Made by a program: the position numbers and the translations under genes. Shown piece by piece: positions 26,496 to 36,033 of a DNA stretch of 64,000 nucleotides (position 1 is the stretch's first letter; each line of letters starts with the position of its first letter). The notes beneath the pieces are model-generated. The model saw only the letters and a program-made list of their open reading frames with translations. It was not told where the DNA came from and searched no databases. The stretch lies in contig CAZQSZ010000004.1 in NCBI GenBank assembly GCA_964596345.1, positions 248,001 through 312,000 of the forward strand, read 5' to 3'. Origin of the DNA: CADEDV01 sp964596345. GTDB taxonomy: Bacteria > Bacteroidota > Bacteroidia > Chitinophagales > Chitinophagaceae.

Positions 26496-28131
26496 ATATA
26501 AACTCAAATATATCTCCGTCAAACAATCCTTTATCGCTCAGCTTCAGGTGAGGAATCACCAGCAATGCCATAAAGGATAAGGTCATGAAAGGAGATCCCA
26601 GTGAGGAACCAGCTTCTTTGGCAGCTTTATCAATCATGGAATATTGTTCAGCTACTTTATAGCCATCTTCATTGCTCATCAGTCCGCCAACAGGCAATGG
26701 TACGATCATCTCAAGGTTGTCTTTAATAAGGCTTACGCCGCCCTTATGATCAATGATCATATTGACAGCTTTGCAGATACTTTCATCATCTGTACCCACC
26801 GCAACGATATTATGACTGTCGTGTGCGACAGACGATGCAATGGCTCCCTGTTTCAACCCAATATTCTTAATGAAAGATTTAGCAATAGGGACACTGCTAT
26901 ACCTGTTTACTACTACGATCTTTAACAGGTCTCTTGCTGTATCACTTACCATGAACCCGTTTTCGGTTTTAGGCTCAAATAATAATTTATTAGTGATCAG
27001 CTGACCATCGAGTGCTTCAATTACCGGAATCGTGAGCTTTGATTCACTGACCGGCGCCGGGATTTCAAAATCCACCACTTCTTTTTTAGTACAGGAAAAA
27101 TTATTAATGATTCCTGACTTCGGGCTTTTGATCTGCGTCTTCCCGTTTTCAGCTACTACAGTTCCATTGATATAGGTTTGTACTGTTTCAAACAGCAGCA
27201 GGTCTTTCACCAGGATAAAATCGGCAGGATCGCCTTCTCTTAATAAACCTACATTCATTTTATAATGTAATACCGGGTTGATGCAAGCTGCTTTCAGGAT
27301 CTTGAAAATATCGATCCCTTTTGCAACAGCCCTTGCGCAAAGCTGGTTGATATGACCATCCACTAAACTGTCCGGGTGCTTATCATCGCTGCAAAACATG
27401 ATCCTATCCGGGGAGTCATTCAGTAACCCGATCAGGGCTTCAAAATTCTTAGCAGCACTCCCTTCCCGAATCATGATTTTCATCCCGCATTGTAATTTAT
27501 CCAGGGCTTCTTCTTCGGTGAAACATTCATGATCGGTGCTGATACCAGCTGCCGCATAATTGGCGGCTACCTGTCCTCTCAATCCCGGGGCATGCCCGTC
27601 TACTGGTTTGCCGGTGGCATGGGCGGCGCTTATTTTTTTCATCACTTCTTCGTCTCCATTCAATACCCCGGGAAAATTCATCATTTCACTGAGATAAAAA
27701 ATATCATCGCTTTTCAACAAGGTAGTTACCTGCTCCGCATTTATCGCCGCACCGGAGGTTTCAAAAATGGTGGCAGGCACACAACTTGGTGCACCGAAGT
27801 GAAATTTGAAAGGAACGGTCTTGCCATTATCGATCATGAATTGCACGCCTTCCAATCCACATACATTAGCAATCTCATGCGGGTCGCTGATAGTGGCTAC
27901 AGTACCATGTACTACTGCCAGGCGGGCAAATTCTGATGGTACAAGCATCGAGCTTTCAATATGCACATGACTGTCAATAAAGCCGGGGAGAATATAATTT
28001 GAACTCAGGAGTTCGGTATTCATTATTTCTTTGATCGAAAGAATTCTTCCATCCTGCACTTTTATAATTGCCGGGTAAATTCTTTGCTGCAGAATATCCA
28101 CTAATTGTCCGCTGACAGAAAACGAAGCCAT
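26494..28131 (-). CDS. ade: Adenine deaminase
   Basis: The 545-residue amidohydrolase converts adenine to hypoxanthine for purine salvage. It has GFIDSHVHIESSML (metal-binding HxH) and the signatures VVHGTVATISDPHEIANVCG, DGHAPGLRG and CSDDKHPDSLVDGHIN. Length agrees with the ade family. It is divergently transcribed from the BNR-repeat gene with 62 bp between them. Confidence 0.94.
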   Translation of the reverse strand: MASFSVSGQLVDILQQRIYPAIIKVQDGRILSIKEIMNTELLSSNYILPGFIDSHVHIESSMLVPSEFARLAVVHGTVATISDPHEIANVCGLEGVQFMIDNGKTVPFKFHFGAPSCVPATIFETSGAAINAEQVTTLLKSDDIFYLSEMMNFPGVLNGDEEVMKKISAAHATGKPVDGHAPGLRGQVAANYAAAGISTDHECFTEEEALDKLQCGMKIMIREGSAAKNFEALIGLLNDSPDRIMFCSDDKHPDSLVDGHINQLCARAVAKGIDIFKILKAACINPVLHYKMNVGLLREGDPADFILVKDLLLFETVQTYINGTVVAENGKTQIKSPKSGIINNFSCTKKEVVDFEIPAPVSESKLTIPVIEALDGQLITNKLLFEPKTENGFMVSDTARDLLKIVVVNRYSSVPIAKSFIKNIGLKQGAIASSVAHDSHNIVAVGTDDESICKAVNMIIDHKGGVSLIKDNLEMIVPLPVGGLMSNEDGYKVAEQYSMIDKAAKEAGSSLGSPFMTLSFMALLVIPHLKLSDKGLFDGDIFEFI

Positions 28132-28193
28132 GCCGTTGATTTGGATAAAGGTAAATCACTACCTTCAAAGAACTAATTTAACTGATCACTGCT

Positions 28194-31100
28194 ATGAGAA
28201 AATTATTATGGCTTGCCTGTGTATTCGCCTTTGTTCAAACCCAGGCACAAAAAAAACCTGCAACAAAACCTGTTGCTGACAATGCTGACTCTGTTTTATT
28301 ATCCAAAACCAAATACCGGCTGATCGGACCCTGGCGGGGCGGAAGAAGCGGGGCGGTGGCCGGCAGTTATAAAAATAAAAACACCTTCTACTTCGGTGGT
28401 ACCGGTGGCGGTGTCTGGAAAACCAGCGACGGAGGGAGCAACTGGAAAAATATTTCAGATAAATATTTTGGCAGCTCAATAGGTGTGGTGGCTGTAGCTC
28501 CTTCAGATGAGAATGTTATTTATGTTGGGGAAGGGGAAAATACAATGCGGGGAAACGTCAGTGAAGGTTTAGGAGGTATGTGGCGAAGTGAGGATGCCGG
28601 GAGAACATGGAAAAATATTGGCCTGAAAGATGGCCGCCACATCATACGCATTGTTATTCATCCAAGAGATCCGAATACCGTTTGGGCAGCTGTCATGGGA
28701 CATTTGTTTGGCCCCAATGATGAACGGGGAGTGTATAAAACAACAGACGGGGGAAAAACATGGAAGCGGACTTTATTTGTGAATAACCAGACAGGATGCA
28801 GCGACCTGGTGATGGAACCCGGTAATCCATCCATTTTTTATGCTGGTACCTGGCGGTTGATCAGGACGCCGCATAGCCTGGAAAGCGGAGGCGAAGGAAG
28901 CGGCCTCTGGAAAAGTATCGACGGCGGTGAAACATGGGTGAATATTACCGGTAACAAAGGATTACCCAAAGGAGTCTGGGGAATTACAGGAGTGGCTGTC
29001 GCTCCGTCCAACCCGGATAAACTCTATGCTCTTATCGAGAATGAAAAGGGAGGTATGTATATGAGTGCAGATGCAGGAGAAACCTGGACACTGACCAGCA
29101 ACGATAACAATATCCGCCAGCGGGCCTGGTATTATACCAAAGTATTTATTGATCCGAAAAACGAGAACCTGGTTTATGCACCCAATGTAAATTTTATGCG
29201 CAGCAGGGATGGAGGTAAAACATTCCAAAGCGTTAACACGCCGCATGGTGACCACCATGATTTGTGGATTGACCCGGAAAATGGGAACAGGATGATCGTG
29301 GCAGATGATGGCGGTGCACAGGTAAGTTTTGATGGGGGTGATAACTGGAGTACTTATTTAAACCAGCCTACGGCGCAGATCTATCGTGTATCAACAGATA
29401 ATTCTTTTCCCTACCGGATACTGGGGGCGCAACAGGATAATTCAACCTTACGGATAAAACACAGGACCTATGGCGCAGCTATTACGGACAGGGACTGGGA
29501 GGTAACAGCTGGTAGTGAAAGTGGATATGTGGTAGCCGATCCTTTGAACCCGGATATTGTTTACGGCGGTAATTACGGAGGTTACCTGTCAAGGCTGGAT
29601 CATAAAACAGGAGAGAACCGTGCCGTGAGTGTATGGCCGGATAACCCGATGGGTGCGGGTGCTGATGTTTTGAAATATCGTTTTCAATGGAACTTCCCGA
29701 TCTTCTTTTCACCCCATAACCCGAAACGATTGTATGCGGCAGGCAATCACTTATTCGTTACCGAAAATGAAGGAGCCAGCTGGCAGGAAATATCCCCTGA
29801 CCTGACCACCAATGATAAATCGAAACAAGGGTCCAGCGGTGGTCCGATCACCAAAGACAATACATCGGTGGAATATTATTGTACCATTTTTACAGCCGCA
29901 GAAAGTGTAACAGAAGAAGCTGTATTATGGACGGGCAGTGATGACGGATTGATACATGTTAGCAGGGATGCCGGTAAAAACTGGGAAAATGTAACGCCGA
30001 AGGATTGCCCCCAATGGATGATGTGGAATTGCATTGAGACCGACCCGTTCAAAAAGGGAGCCGCTTATTTTATTGGAACAAGATATAAAAGTGATGATTT
30101 TGCCCCGTATATCTACAAAACAGAAGACTACGGCAAAACATGGAAACTGATCGTGAATGGGATCAATAAATTTCATTTTACCCGGGCCCTGCGGGCCGAT
30201 CGGAAAGTAGCCGGTTTATTATATGCAGGTACAGAGTACGGAATGTATATCAGCTATGATGATGGTGCTAACTGGAGGTCATTTCAGCTGAACCTTCCAG
30301 TTGTCCCAGTAACTGATTTAATCATTAAGAATAACGATCTTATTGTTGCCACACAGGGCCGTTCTTTCTATGTACTCGATGATCTGAGTGTGATCCAGCA
30401 ACTGAGTACCACAATTTCACAAAAAACGTTGCATGTATTTGTTCCCGATCCTGCCTGGCGGATACAGGGAGGAGGGTTTGGTTTCCGGTCGGGCCAGCCA
30501 GCCAATGCAGGTGCTAACCCTCCTAACGGTGCCGTGATTAATTTTTACATAAAAGAAGTCGCTGATACCACAAAAGCTTCGGTAACCATCATGGATAAAA
30601 ATAAAAAAGTCATCCGCAGTTTTTCAACCGATGCTAAGGAAGCAAGGGATAAAATAGAACTGGCAAAGGGCATGAACCGCTTTGTATGGAACCTGCAGTA
30701 TCCCGAAGCAGAACGGGTGGAAGGCATGATCTTATGGAACGGTGTGCCCGGAACTGTGATGGCCCCTCCGGGAGAATATCTGTTTAAACTGAAAGTTGGT
30801 AACGAAACAGCTGAAGGCAGCTTACTGGTGAAAGCAGATCCGAATTATAAAATAACACAGGCAGAGTATGAGGAGCAATTCAATTTCCTGCAAACAGTGA
30901 TGGGTAAATTCAATGAAGTGCAGAAAGCGATTAAAGAAATCCGCACATTAAGAAACCAGATAAATGATTTTACCGGGCGGCAGGAAAAAGATGCGGTGAA
31001 AGAAATAAAAACAATGGCTGATAGTATCACTAAACAACTGACCGCTGTGGAAGAAGCCTTTTACCAGACCAAAGCCAAAAGCAGCCAGGATGTGCTTAAC

Positions 31101-31337
31101 TACCCGATCCGGTTGAATGATAAGCTCAGCGGCTTATTTGATGCAGCTAACAGTGGAAACATGGCTCCCTCCAAACAGGCTAAAGAGGTGTATGCAGAAC
31201 TGTCAAAGCAATGCGATGAGCAGTTGATGAAGTATAAAAAGATAAAAGAAGAAGACGTTGCAAAACTGAACCAGCTGATACGGGATAAAGCAGTGCCGGT
31301 AATAGGATTGAAAAAGGAAGATAGTAAGAAGGACTAA
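28194..31337 (+). CDS. Large secreted BNR/sortilin-like beta-propeller protein
   Basis: The 1047-residue protein has a signal peptide (MRKLLWLACVFAFVQTQAQ) and numerous BNR/Asp-box repeats of the type GGVWKTSDGGSNWKNIS, GMWRSEDAGRTWKNIG, GVYKTTDGGKTWKR, GLWKSIDGGETW over the first 700 residues, forming one or two propellers like the sortilin Vps10 domain. The remaining part has a beta-sandwich region and a helical, probably coiled-coil end (about 900-1047). Relatives are called glycosyl hydrolases by similarity, but no catalytic site is evident. It ends at a strong terminator. Confidence 0.88.
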   Translation: MRKLLWLACVFAFVQTQAQKKPATKPVADNADSVLLSKTKYRLIGPWRGGRSGAVAGSYKNKNTFYFGGTGGGVWKTSDGGSNWKNISDKYFGSSIGVVAVAPSDENVIYVGEGENTMRGNVSEGLGGMWRSEDAGRTWKNIGLKDGRHIIRIVIHPRDPNTVWAAVMGHLFGPNDERGVYKTTDGGKTWKRTLFVNNQTGCSDLVMEPGNPSIFYAGTWRLIRTPHSLESGGEGSGLWKSIDGGETWVNITGNKGLPKGVWGITGVAVAPSNPDKLYALIENEKGGMYMSADAGETWTLTSNDNNIRQRAWYYTKVFIDPKNENLVYAPNVNFMRSRDGGKTFQSVNTPHGDHHDLWIDPENGNRMIVADDGGAQVSFDGGDNWSTYLNQPTAQIYRVSTDNSFPYRILGAQQDNSTLRIKHRTYGAAITDRDWEVTAGSESGYVVADPLNPDIVYGGNYGGYLSRLDHKTGENRAVSVWPDNPMGAGADVLKYRFQWNFPIFFSPHNPKRLYAAGNHLFVTENEGASWQEISPDLTTNDKSKQGSSGGPITKDNTSVEYYCTIFTAAESVTEEAVLWTGSDDGLIHVSRDAGKNWENVTPKDCPQWMMWNCIETDPFKKGAAYFIGTRYKSDDFAPYIYKTEDYGKTWKLIVNGINKFHFTRALRADRKVAGLLYAGTEYGMYISYDDGANWRSFQLNLPVVPVTDLIIKNNDLIVATQGRSFYVLDDLSVIQQLSTTISQKTLHVFVPDPAWRIQGGGFGFRSGQPANAGANPPNGAVINFYIKEVADTTKASVTIMDKNKKVIRSFSTDAKEARDKIELAKGMNRFVWNLQYPEAERVEGMILWNGVPGTVMAPPGEYLFKLKVGNETAEGSLLVKADPNYKITQAEYEEQFNFLQTVMGKFNEVQKAIKEIRTLRNQINDFTGRQEKDAVKEIKTMADSITKQLTAVEEAFYQTKAKSSQDVLNYPIRLNDKLSGLFDAANSGNMAPSKQAKEVYAELSKQCDEQLMKYKKIKEEDVAKLNQLIRDKAVPVIGLKKEDSKKD

Positions 31338-31352
31338 GTAAGATGTAATATG

Positions 31353-31386
31353 AAAAAGGGCTTCAGTTAACTGAAGCCCTTTTTTT
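31353..31386. terminator. Bidirectional terminator
   Basis: AAAAAGGGCTTCAG (31353-31366), TTAA loop, CTGAAGCCCTTTTT (31371-31384) with extra T residues. The stem is perfect and palindromic, and it sits between the convergent BNR-repeat and desaturase genes, so it can serve both. Confidence 0.9.
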
Positions 31387-32425
31387 ATGCAGTGCGTTGA
31401 ATGGGTCTTGTTCGTTCTTTCATCACAGCGATGGCTTCTTCCTTGCTGCTGAACATATTGTTCACGTTAACCAGGTTGTCGGCCAGTTTATCATAATTCT
31501 TGGTCATGAGCCAGAGGAAAACATGCAGGTAATGAATGCCGTCGAACACCAGGATCTTCTGTTTGGCAAATTCATCTTTGTTTTTCATGAACTCAACCGG
31601 GATCTCGGTGTAGTGCAGGGCCGGGCGAACATGGTGTACAGCATGATAACCATCATTCCAGCACATCTGGTTGTATTTGGTATTAATGCAATTGATCGTA
31701 TTATCTTCCAGGTTTTCGGGGTTTACAAAAGCATGTTGCGCCCAGTTGCCCAACATCATCACAATTCTTGCAAAAACAAAAGGAATGATGAATATCCATA
31801 AAGTAGCCTGCAGGTTCACAAAGCACATCGCAATGCAGAAGATGTAAAAAGATATTTCCCCATAGCTCAACCGCATATAGAGTTTCTTTCTTTTCCGGTT
31901 GAACAGGTACATGAATGTATCCCGGAAGCCTAAAACAAGAAAACGGCCTACGTACTTAAGAAATCCACCAAGACTGTCTCTCTTGTAAGGCAGGGTACTG
32001 CTGGCATCATCATGCATATTATTCTCTACGTGGTGCATGGCCATATGATGAACGAAATAGGTTTCCGGGGTGTGACCAAAGAAAGGACATACCACCCAGA
32101 TCACCCAGTTGTACATCCAGTTGTATTCCTTTTTAAACAATTTGCGGTGACTGATACAATGCAGCATCAAACCAAACCGGCCTTTGAAATACATCTGGGA
32201 TACATAGAAATAAGGGATATAAGCCAGCCACCAGTACCAGCCCTGCAGCAGAGGAGTGTATAATAACACCGCCACAGGTATGACAAGAATATGAATGGCG
32301 GTCAGCAAATGAATAAAAGGAAGATCTCTTTTATCACTGATATAATTCAGCCAGAATTTTTCATACCAGCTGTAATGGTCTTTGGGGACATAAATTGGGT
32401 CTGTAATGGTGGTCAGTGCCTTCAT
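31385..32425 (-). CDS. Membrane fatty acid desaturase
   Basis: The 346-residue membrane protein has the three histidine boxes of di-iron desaturases: HCISH, VHHMAMHH and HAVHHVRPALHYTEIP. Several hydrophobic helices lie between them. The product would introduce a double bond in acyl chains, or act as a related hydroxylase; the exact position is not predictable. It starts with ATG at 32423-32425. Confidence 0.88.
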   Translation of the reverse strand: MKALTTITDPIYVPKDHYSWYEKFWLNYISDKRDLPFIHLLTAIHILVIPVAVLLYTPLLQGWYWWLAYIPYFYVSQMYFKGRFGLMLHCISHRKLFKKEYNWMYNWVIWVVCPFFGHTPETYFVHHMAMHHVENNMHDDASSTLPYKRDSLGGFLKYVGRFLVLGFRDTFMYLFNRKRKKLYMRLSYGEISFYIFCIAMCFVNLQATLWIFIIPFVFARIVMMLGNWAQHAFVNPENLEDNTINCINTKYNQMCWNDGYHAVHHVRPALHYTEIPVEFMKNKDEFAKQKILVFDGIHYLHVFLWLMTKNYDKLADNLVNVNNMFSSKEEAIAVMKERTRPIQRTA

Positions 32426-32626
32426 GAAATAGCTTAGTTAATTGAAAAACAGGCCGGTTTTACGGCTGCAAAAACTTGCTTTAAATACCCTGAAATTCCG
32501 GAGTATTCAAACGGCGTAAAACTAAGGGATTCCGGCTAAAAAAAAGCTGATTGTTTGATATCCGCCATCAGGTAAACGACTGGCTATCAGTTATTGTTAC
32601 ACCAAAGGAGTGATATTTTACCGGGG

Positions 32627-34072
32627 TTATTGTTTCAGTTCAGTTTTTTGGAGCTTTATAACAGCAGTATTACCACCTCCATCGAGGGTCAGGTCAACCG
32701 GTTTATTGGTTCTCCAGGCTCCTCTTGTAAAATCGGGTACATCCACTGTTCTTGATTTTTTGGCCACTGATCTTTCACTTAAAGGAGTGATGGCACTCCA
32801 GGCAGCGGCATCATAGACGTCCTGGTCTAGGGGCAGCCCATTGCGCAGGCAATCGATCAGCCGCCAGTCCATGATGAAATCCATACCACCATGACCGCCT
32901 ACATCTTTGGCAATGGCGCCAATATGGTTTACGATTGGCGGAGAATATTTTTTATACAGGGTATCCAGTTCCTCTTTTTTGATCCAGCTATGACCAAATG
33001 CAATTCTTTCCGGGCCGGGCCATTTTTGAGCGGCACCCTTTGTTCCGCTGATCAAATGAATTCTTGAATAAGGCCTGATCGTTGATACATCATGCTGAAT
33101 CATAATGGTTTTGCCTTTATGGGTTCTTAACAGGGTTGTATTCATATTGCCCCGATATGGCTTGTCTGTGTATTCTTTAAAGAAATCGTCCTTTGCCGCC
33201 AGCTCTTTGGCCATTGTATTCAGCGAAAAATCATTCGTACTCATACTAACGAGATGGTCTAATTGATCACCTCTGTTGATATTCATACATTGGGCAACCG
33301 GCCCCAGGCCATGGGTGGGGTAAAGGCTGCCATTGCGACCAATATTTTCTTTCAGCCGCCACATATCTGCATAGGCATTTTTATTAAAAAGCCAGTCCTT
33401 ACTCAGGTCGTGAATATAGGCTCCTTCAGCATGCAATATTTCTCCGAATAGTCCCTGCCGGGCCATATTCAAAGTCAGCAGTTCAAAGAAATCATAACAA
33501 CAATTTTCCAGCATCATACAATGCTGTTTGGTTTTCTCTGATGTTTCCACCAGTTCCCAGCACTCATCGATGGTTTTAGCTCCCGGCACTTCAATAGCAG
33601 CATGTTTTCCATTCTTCATCGCATATACCGCAATGGGTGTATGCAGGTGCCAGGGTGTTGGCGTATAGACAAGATCAACATCATTGCTTTCACAAACGGC
33701 TTTCCATCCTTCTTCCCCGCTGTATTCTTTGGCTTTGGGCCTTCCCATTTTCTCCAGGATCTTTTGGGCGGCAGCCACCCGGTCGGGGTATTTATCACAT
33801 AATGCAACGATAACTGCACCGTCAATATAGCTCAGTCGTTCAACCGCATCACTTCCTCTTTGCCCCAATCCGATCACGGCAATACGAACCGTGGCTATTT
33901 TCGGAGCTGCATAACCACACATGTTGAACCGTTGTTTGCCTTTTTCCAATGTGGCTGATCTTTCGATCTCTTCATCTGTTGCAGCTATCGTGGCAAAAGA
34001 GGGAAGGCCGGTAGCCAGCAACCCGCCACCAACAGCCATACGGCGTAAAAATTTCCTGCGATCGTTATGCAT
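32627..34072 (-). CDS. Gfo/Idh/MocA family protein, GH109-like (alpha-N-acetylgalactosaminidase type)
   Basis: The chosen start is the ATG at 34070-34072 (MHNDRRKFLRRMAVGGGLL), giving 481 residues with a twin-arginine type N-terminus (RRKFLRR); another in-frame ATG is 30 bp upstream. The NAD-binding motif is VIGLGQRGSDAVERL, and HAAIEVPGAKTIDECWELV, NCCYDFFELLTLNMARQGLFGEILHAEGAYIHDL and YPTHGLGPVAQCMNINRGD follow GH109 closely. GH109 enzymes use NAD and a redox mechanism to cleave alpha-GalNAc. The Tat signal suggests periplasmic export with bound cofactor. Confidence 0.88.
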   Translation of the reverse strand: MHNDRRKFLRRMAVGGGLLATGLPSFATIAATDEEIERSATLEKGKQRFNMCGYAAPKIATVRIAVIGLGQRGSDAVERLSYIDGAVIVALCDKYPDRVAAAQKILEKMGRPKAKEYSGEEGWKAVCESNDVDLVYTPTPWHLHTPIAVYAMKNGKHAAIEVPGAKTIDECWELVETSEKTKQHCMMLENCCYDFFELLTLNMARQGLFGEILHAEGAYIHDLSKDWLFNKNAYADMWRLKENIGRNGSLYPTHGLGPVAQCMNINRGDQLDHLVSMSTNDFSLNTMAKELAAKDDFFKEYTDKPYRGNMNTTLLRTHKGKTIMIQHDVSTIRPYSRIHLISGTKGAAQKWPGPERIAFGHSWIKKEELDTLYKKYSPPIVNHIGAIAKDVGGHGGMDFIMDWRLIDCLRNGLPLDQDVYDAAAWSAITPLSERSVAKKSRTVDVPDFTRGAWRTNKPVDLTLDGGGNTAVIKLQKTELKQ

Positions 34073-34102
34073 ATTCCTTTTATTGAATGGCTGCAAGTTC
34101 AT

Positions 34103-34441
34103 TAAATAACCAGTAGAATACTACAGCTTGCCAAATTCAGACAATCGTTTGATGAGCTGCGGTAATTACAGGAAAGACTGTTTTTTCACTTCCGGATGCC
34201 GGGAATATTTACCTGTTACAAATTGTACGCAAAAAAGAACAGTGTTTGCCCGGTATAAATCCGCTGTGGATAAGCTGGCTTTGGCAATGTGTTTGCCGCC
34301 TATGAAGTAAGCCATCGTAACCATTAAAATCCATACATATGAAAATAACAATGGCTGTAAACGTACTGATCATCCTGCTGTATTACGTGGTGCTGCTGAT
34401 AGCCGCCTGAGGAGGATCAAACCGGTTCCGGGGAAAAGTAA
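34103..34441. other. 339-bp intergenic region with one tiny ORF
   Basis: No conserved gene is seen. Short frames on either strand (60 codons at 34128, 61 codons on the minus strand at 34351) look random. The only suggestive item is a 23-codon hydrophobic ORF at 34339-34410, listed separately. Confidence 0.5.
34339..34410 (+). CDS. Possible 23-residue single-pass membrane peptide
   Basis: ATG at 34339 opens a frame of 23 codons ending with TGA at 34408-34410. The product starts MKITMAVNVLIILLYYVVLL and ends IAA: one continuous hydrophobic helix with a single Lys near the N-terminus, as in small membrane peptides. It is preceded by an AT-rich leader (TTAAAATCC). There is no conservation evidence available here, and a chance ORF of this length is possible. 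Confidence 0.3.
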   Translation: MKITMAVNVLIILLYYVVLLIAA

Positions 34442-35122
34442 CTACTGGTTATCCAGCAGATCGGGTCTCCTTTCTTTTGTTCGTTGTAATGACTGCTCAT
34501 GCCGCCATTCTTCGATCAGCCTGTGATTGCCACTCATGAGTACATCCGGCACTTTCCAGCCCCTGAAATCTACGGGTCTACTGTAAACCGGAGGTGCCAA
34601 CAGGTTGTCCTGGAAAGAATCAAACAGGGCAGACGTTTCATCATTTAACACACCAGGCAGTAAACGGCCGATGGCATCTACTAAGATGGCAGCAGGAAGT
34701 TCACCTCCGCTCAATACAAAATCACCGATGGAAATTTCCTTGGTAACAAAATGGTCACGGATGCGCTGGTCAATGCCTTTATAATGCCCGCAGATCAGCA
34801 GCAGGTTTTCTTTTAAGGAGAGAGTATTGACCATTTTTTGTTTCAGCTGCTCTCCATCCGGGGTCAGGAAAATGATCTCATCATAGGTCCGGACTGCAGA
34901 TAATTCTTCAATCGCTTTAACCAGCGGCTCACACATCATCACCATCCCGGCACCACCGCCATATTGGTAATCATCCACCTGTCCGTATTCATTGACAGCC
35001 CATTTTCTCAGCTGGTGAATTTCCACAGTCAGTAATCCTTTTTCCTGTGCCCTTTTCATGATGCTGTGGCTCAGGGGGCTTTCCAGCAACTCTGGTAAAA
35101 CGGTGAGAATATCAATATGCAT
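34442..35122 (-). CDS. trmD: tRNA (guanine-N1)-methyltransferase
   Basis: The enzyme methylates G37 of tRNAs next to the anticodon. From the ATG at 35120-35122 the protein is 226 residues (MHIDILTVLPELLESPLSHSI); an in-frame start at 35248 adds 42 residues that resemble nothing in the family and contain the promoter, so it is rejected. The trefoil-knot SAM site is visible as LICGHYKGIDQRI and SIGDFVLSGGELPA, with DDYQYGGGAGMVMM upstream. An exact TATCTTTG promoter box ends 5 nt before this ATG, so the mRNA may be leaderless. Confidence 0.94.
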   Translation of the reverse strand: MHIDILTVLPELLESPLSHSIMKRAQEKGLLTVEIHQLRKWAVNEYGQVDDYQYGGGAGMVMMCEPLVKAIEELSAVRTYDEIIFLTPDGEQLKQKMVNTLSLKENLLLICGHYKGIDQRIRDHFVTKEISIGDFVLSGGELPAAILVDAIGRLLPGVLNDETSALFDSFQDNLLAPPVYSRPVDFRGWKVPDVLMSGNHRLIEEWRHEQSLQRTKERRPDLLDNQ

Positions 35123-35127
35123 AGTGA

Positions 35128-35135
35128 CAAAGATA
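35128..35135 (-). promoter_or_regulatory. Promoter -7 element for trmD
   Basis: The minus strand reads TATCTTTG, an exact TAnnTTTG match, ending 5 nt before the trmD ATG. It decides the start: any longer form would include the promoter in its coding region. Transcription probably begins at or next to the start codon. Confidence 0.6.
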
Positions 35136-35340
35136 GAAACTTGTAATTTATCCTCTCCGTGCCCGGCAGGGAGAACTAATACAGTTTTAATGCTGCATTG
35201 GGCCGGCTCCGGCAGGATTAAGGGAATTTTGCAATCAGCGCCGGTCATGCGTTCCTTTTATATGAACTGCTATTTTTGTCATGATTGACCGGATTTACAA
35301 AATTTATTTATTACCGGACAGCTACTAACTTTATAAAACA

Positions 35341-36033
35341 ATGACACTGGATATTAATATTCTTATTGTTGAGGATGAAAAGAAAATCGCTGATTCACTA
35401 AAACAGGGGCTTACCGAAAACAGTTTCCGGGCAGAAGTGGCGTATGATGGCATAATGGGGTGGAAATTGTTTCGTAACCAGCCGTTTGACCTGGTGATCC
35501 TTGATATCAACCTGCCCGGCATGAACGGGTATGAATTGTGTAAAGCTATCCGTTCTGCAAATGCTGCTATACCGGTGGTGATGCTGACAGCCATGAGTGC
35601 GGTGGATGATAAGATAGAAGGATTTGATGCCGGGGCTGATGATTATATTATTAAGCCGTTTGATTTCAGGGAGCTGCTGGTACGTATCAGGGCCCTGCTC
35701 AAACGAATTCACACGACTGTAGCTACCGGCACTTTATTAAAGGCAGGCGACCTGGTCATGAACCTGGATAGTAAAGAAGTGATGAGAAATGAGCAAACGA
35801 TCTCGTTGACCGCAAAAGAATTCCAACTGCTGGAATACCTGCTGCGGAATAAGAACCGGGTGGTGTCCCGGGCTGATATTGCCCTGCAGGTATGGGATAT
35901 CGATTTTGACACCCGTACCAATGTGATCGATGTATATGTAAATTATCTCCGGAAAAAAATTGATAAAGGGTTTGAGGAACCGCTTATTCATACCCAGGTG
36001 GGAATGGGCTATATCCTGAAAGATAAAAGCTGA
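35341..36033 (+). CDS. OmpR-family response regulator
   Basis: The 230-residue regulator has a receiver domain (EDE at 11-13, phosphoacceptor Asp55 in VILDINLPG, Lys in the IIKPFDFREL switch) and a winged-helix output domain with VSRADIALQVWDIDFDTRTNVIDVYVNYLRKKID. It overlaps the following kinase gene by 1 bp (TGATG), so the two are translated together. The signal is unknown. A TAACTTTA element lies 13 bp upstream of the start. Confidence 0.94.
   Translation: MTLDINILIVEDEKKIADSLKQGLTENSFRAEVAYDGIMGWKLFRNQPFDLVILDINLPGMNGYELCKAIRSANAAIPVVMLTAMSAVDDKIEGFDAGADDYIIKPFDFRELLVRIRALLKRIHTTVATGTLLKAGDLVMNLDSKEVMRNEQTISLTAKEFQLLEYLLRNKNRVVSRADIALQVWDIDFDTRTNVIDVYVNYLRKKIDKGFEEPLIHTQVGMGYILKDKS

Noticed and set aside
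34128..34310. 60-codon frame in the gap before trmD
   Set aside because: No conserved pattern; the Cys/Arg-rich composition suggests chance.
35123..35248. 42-residue N-terminal extension of trmD
   Set aside because: It is unlike the family, and an exact promoter box lies inside it just before the internal ATG.
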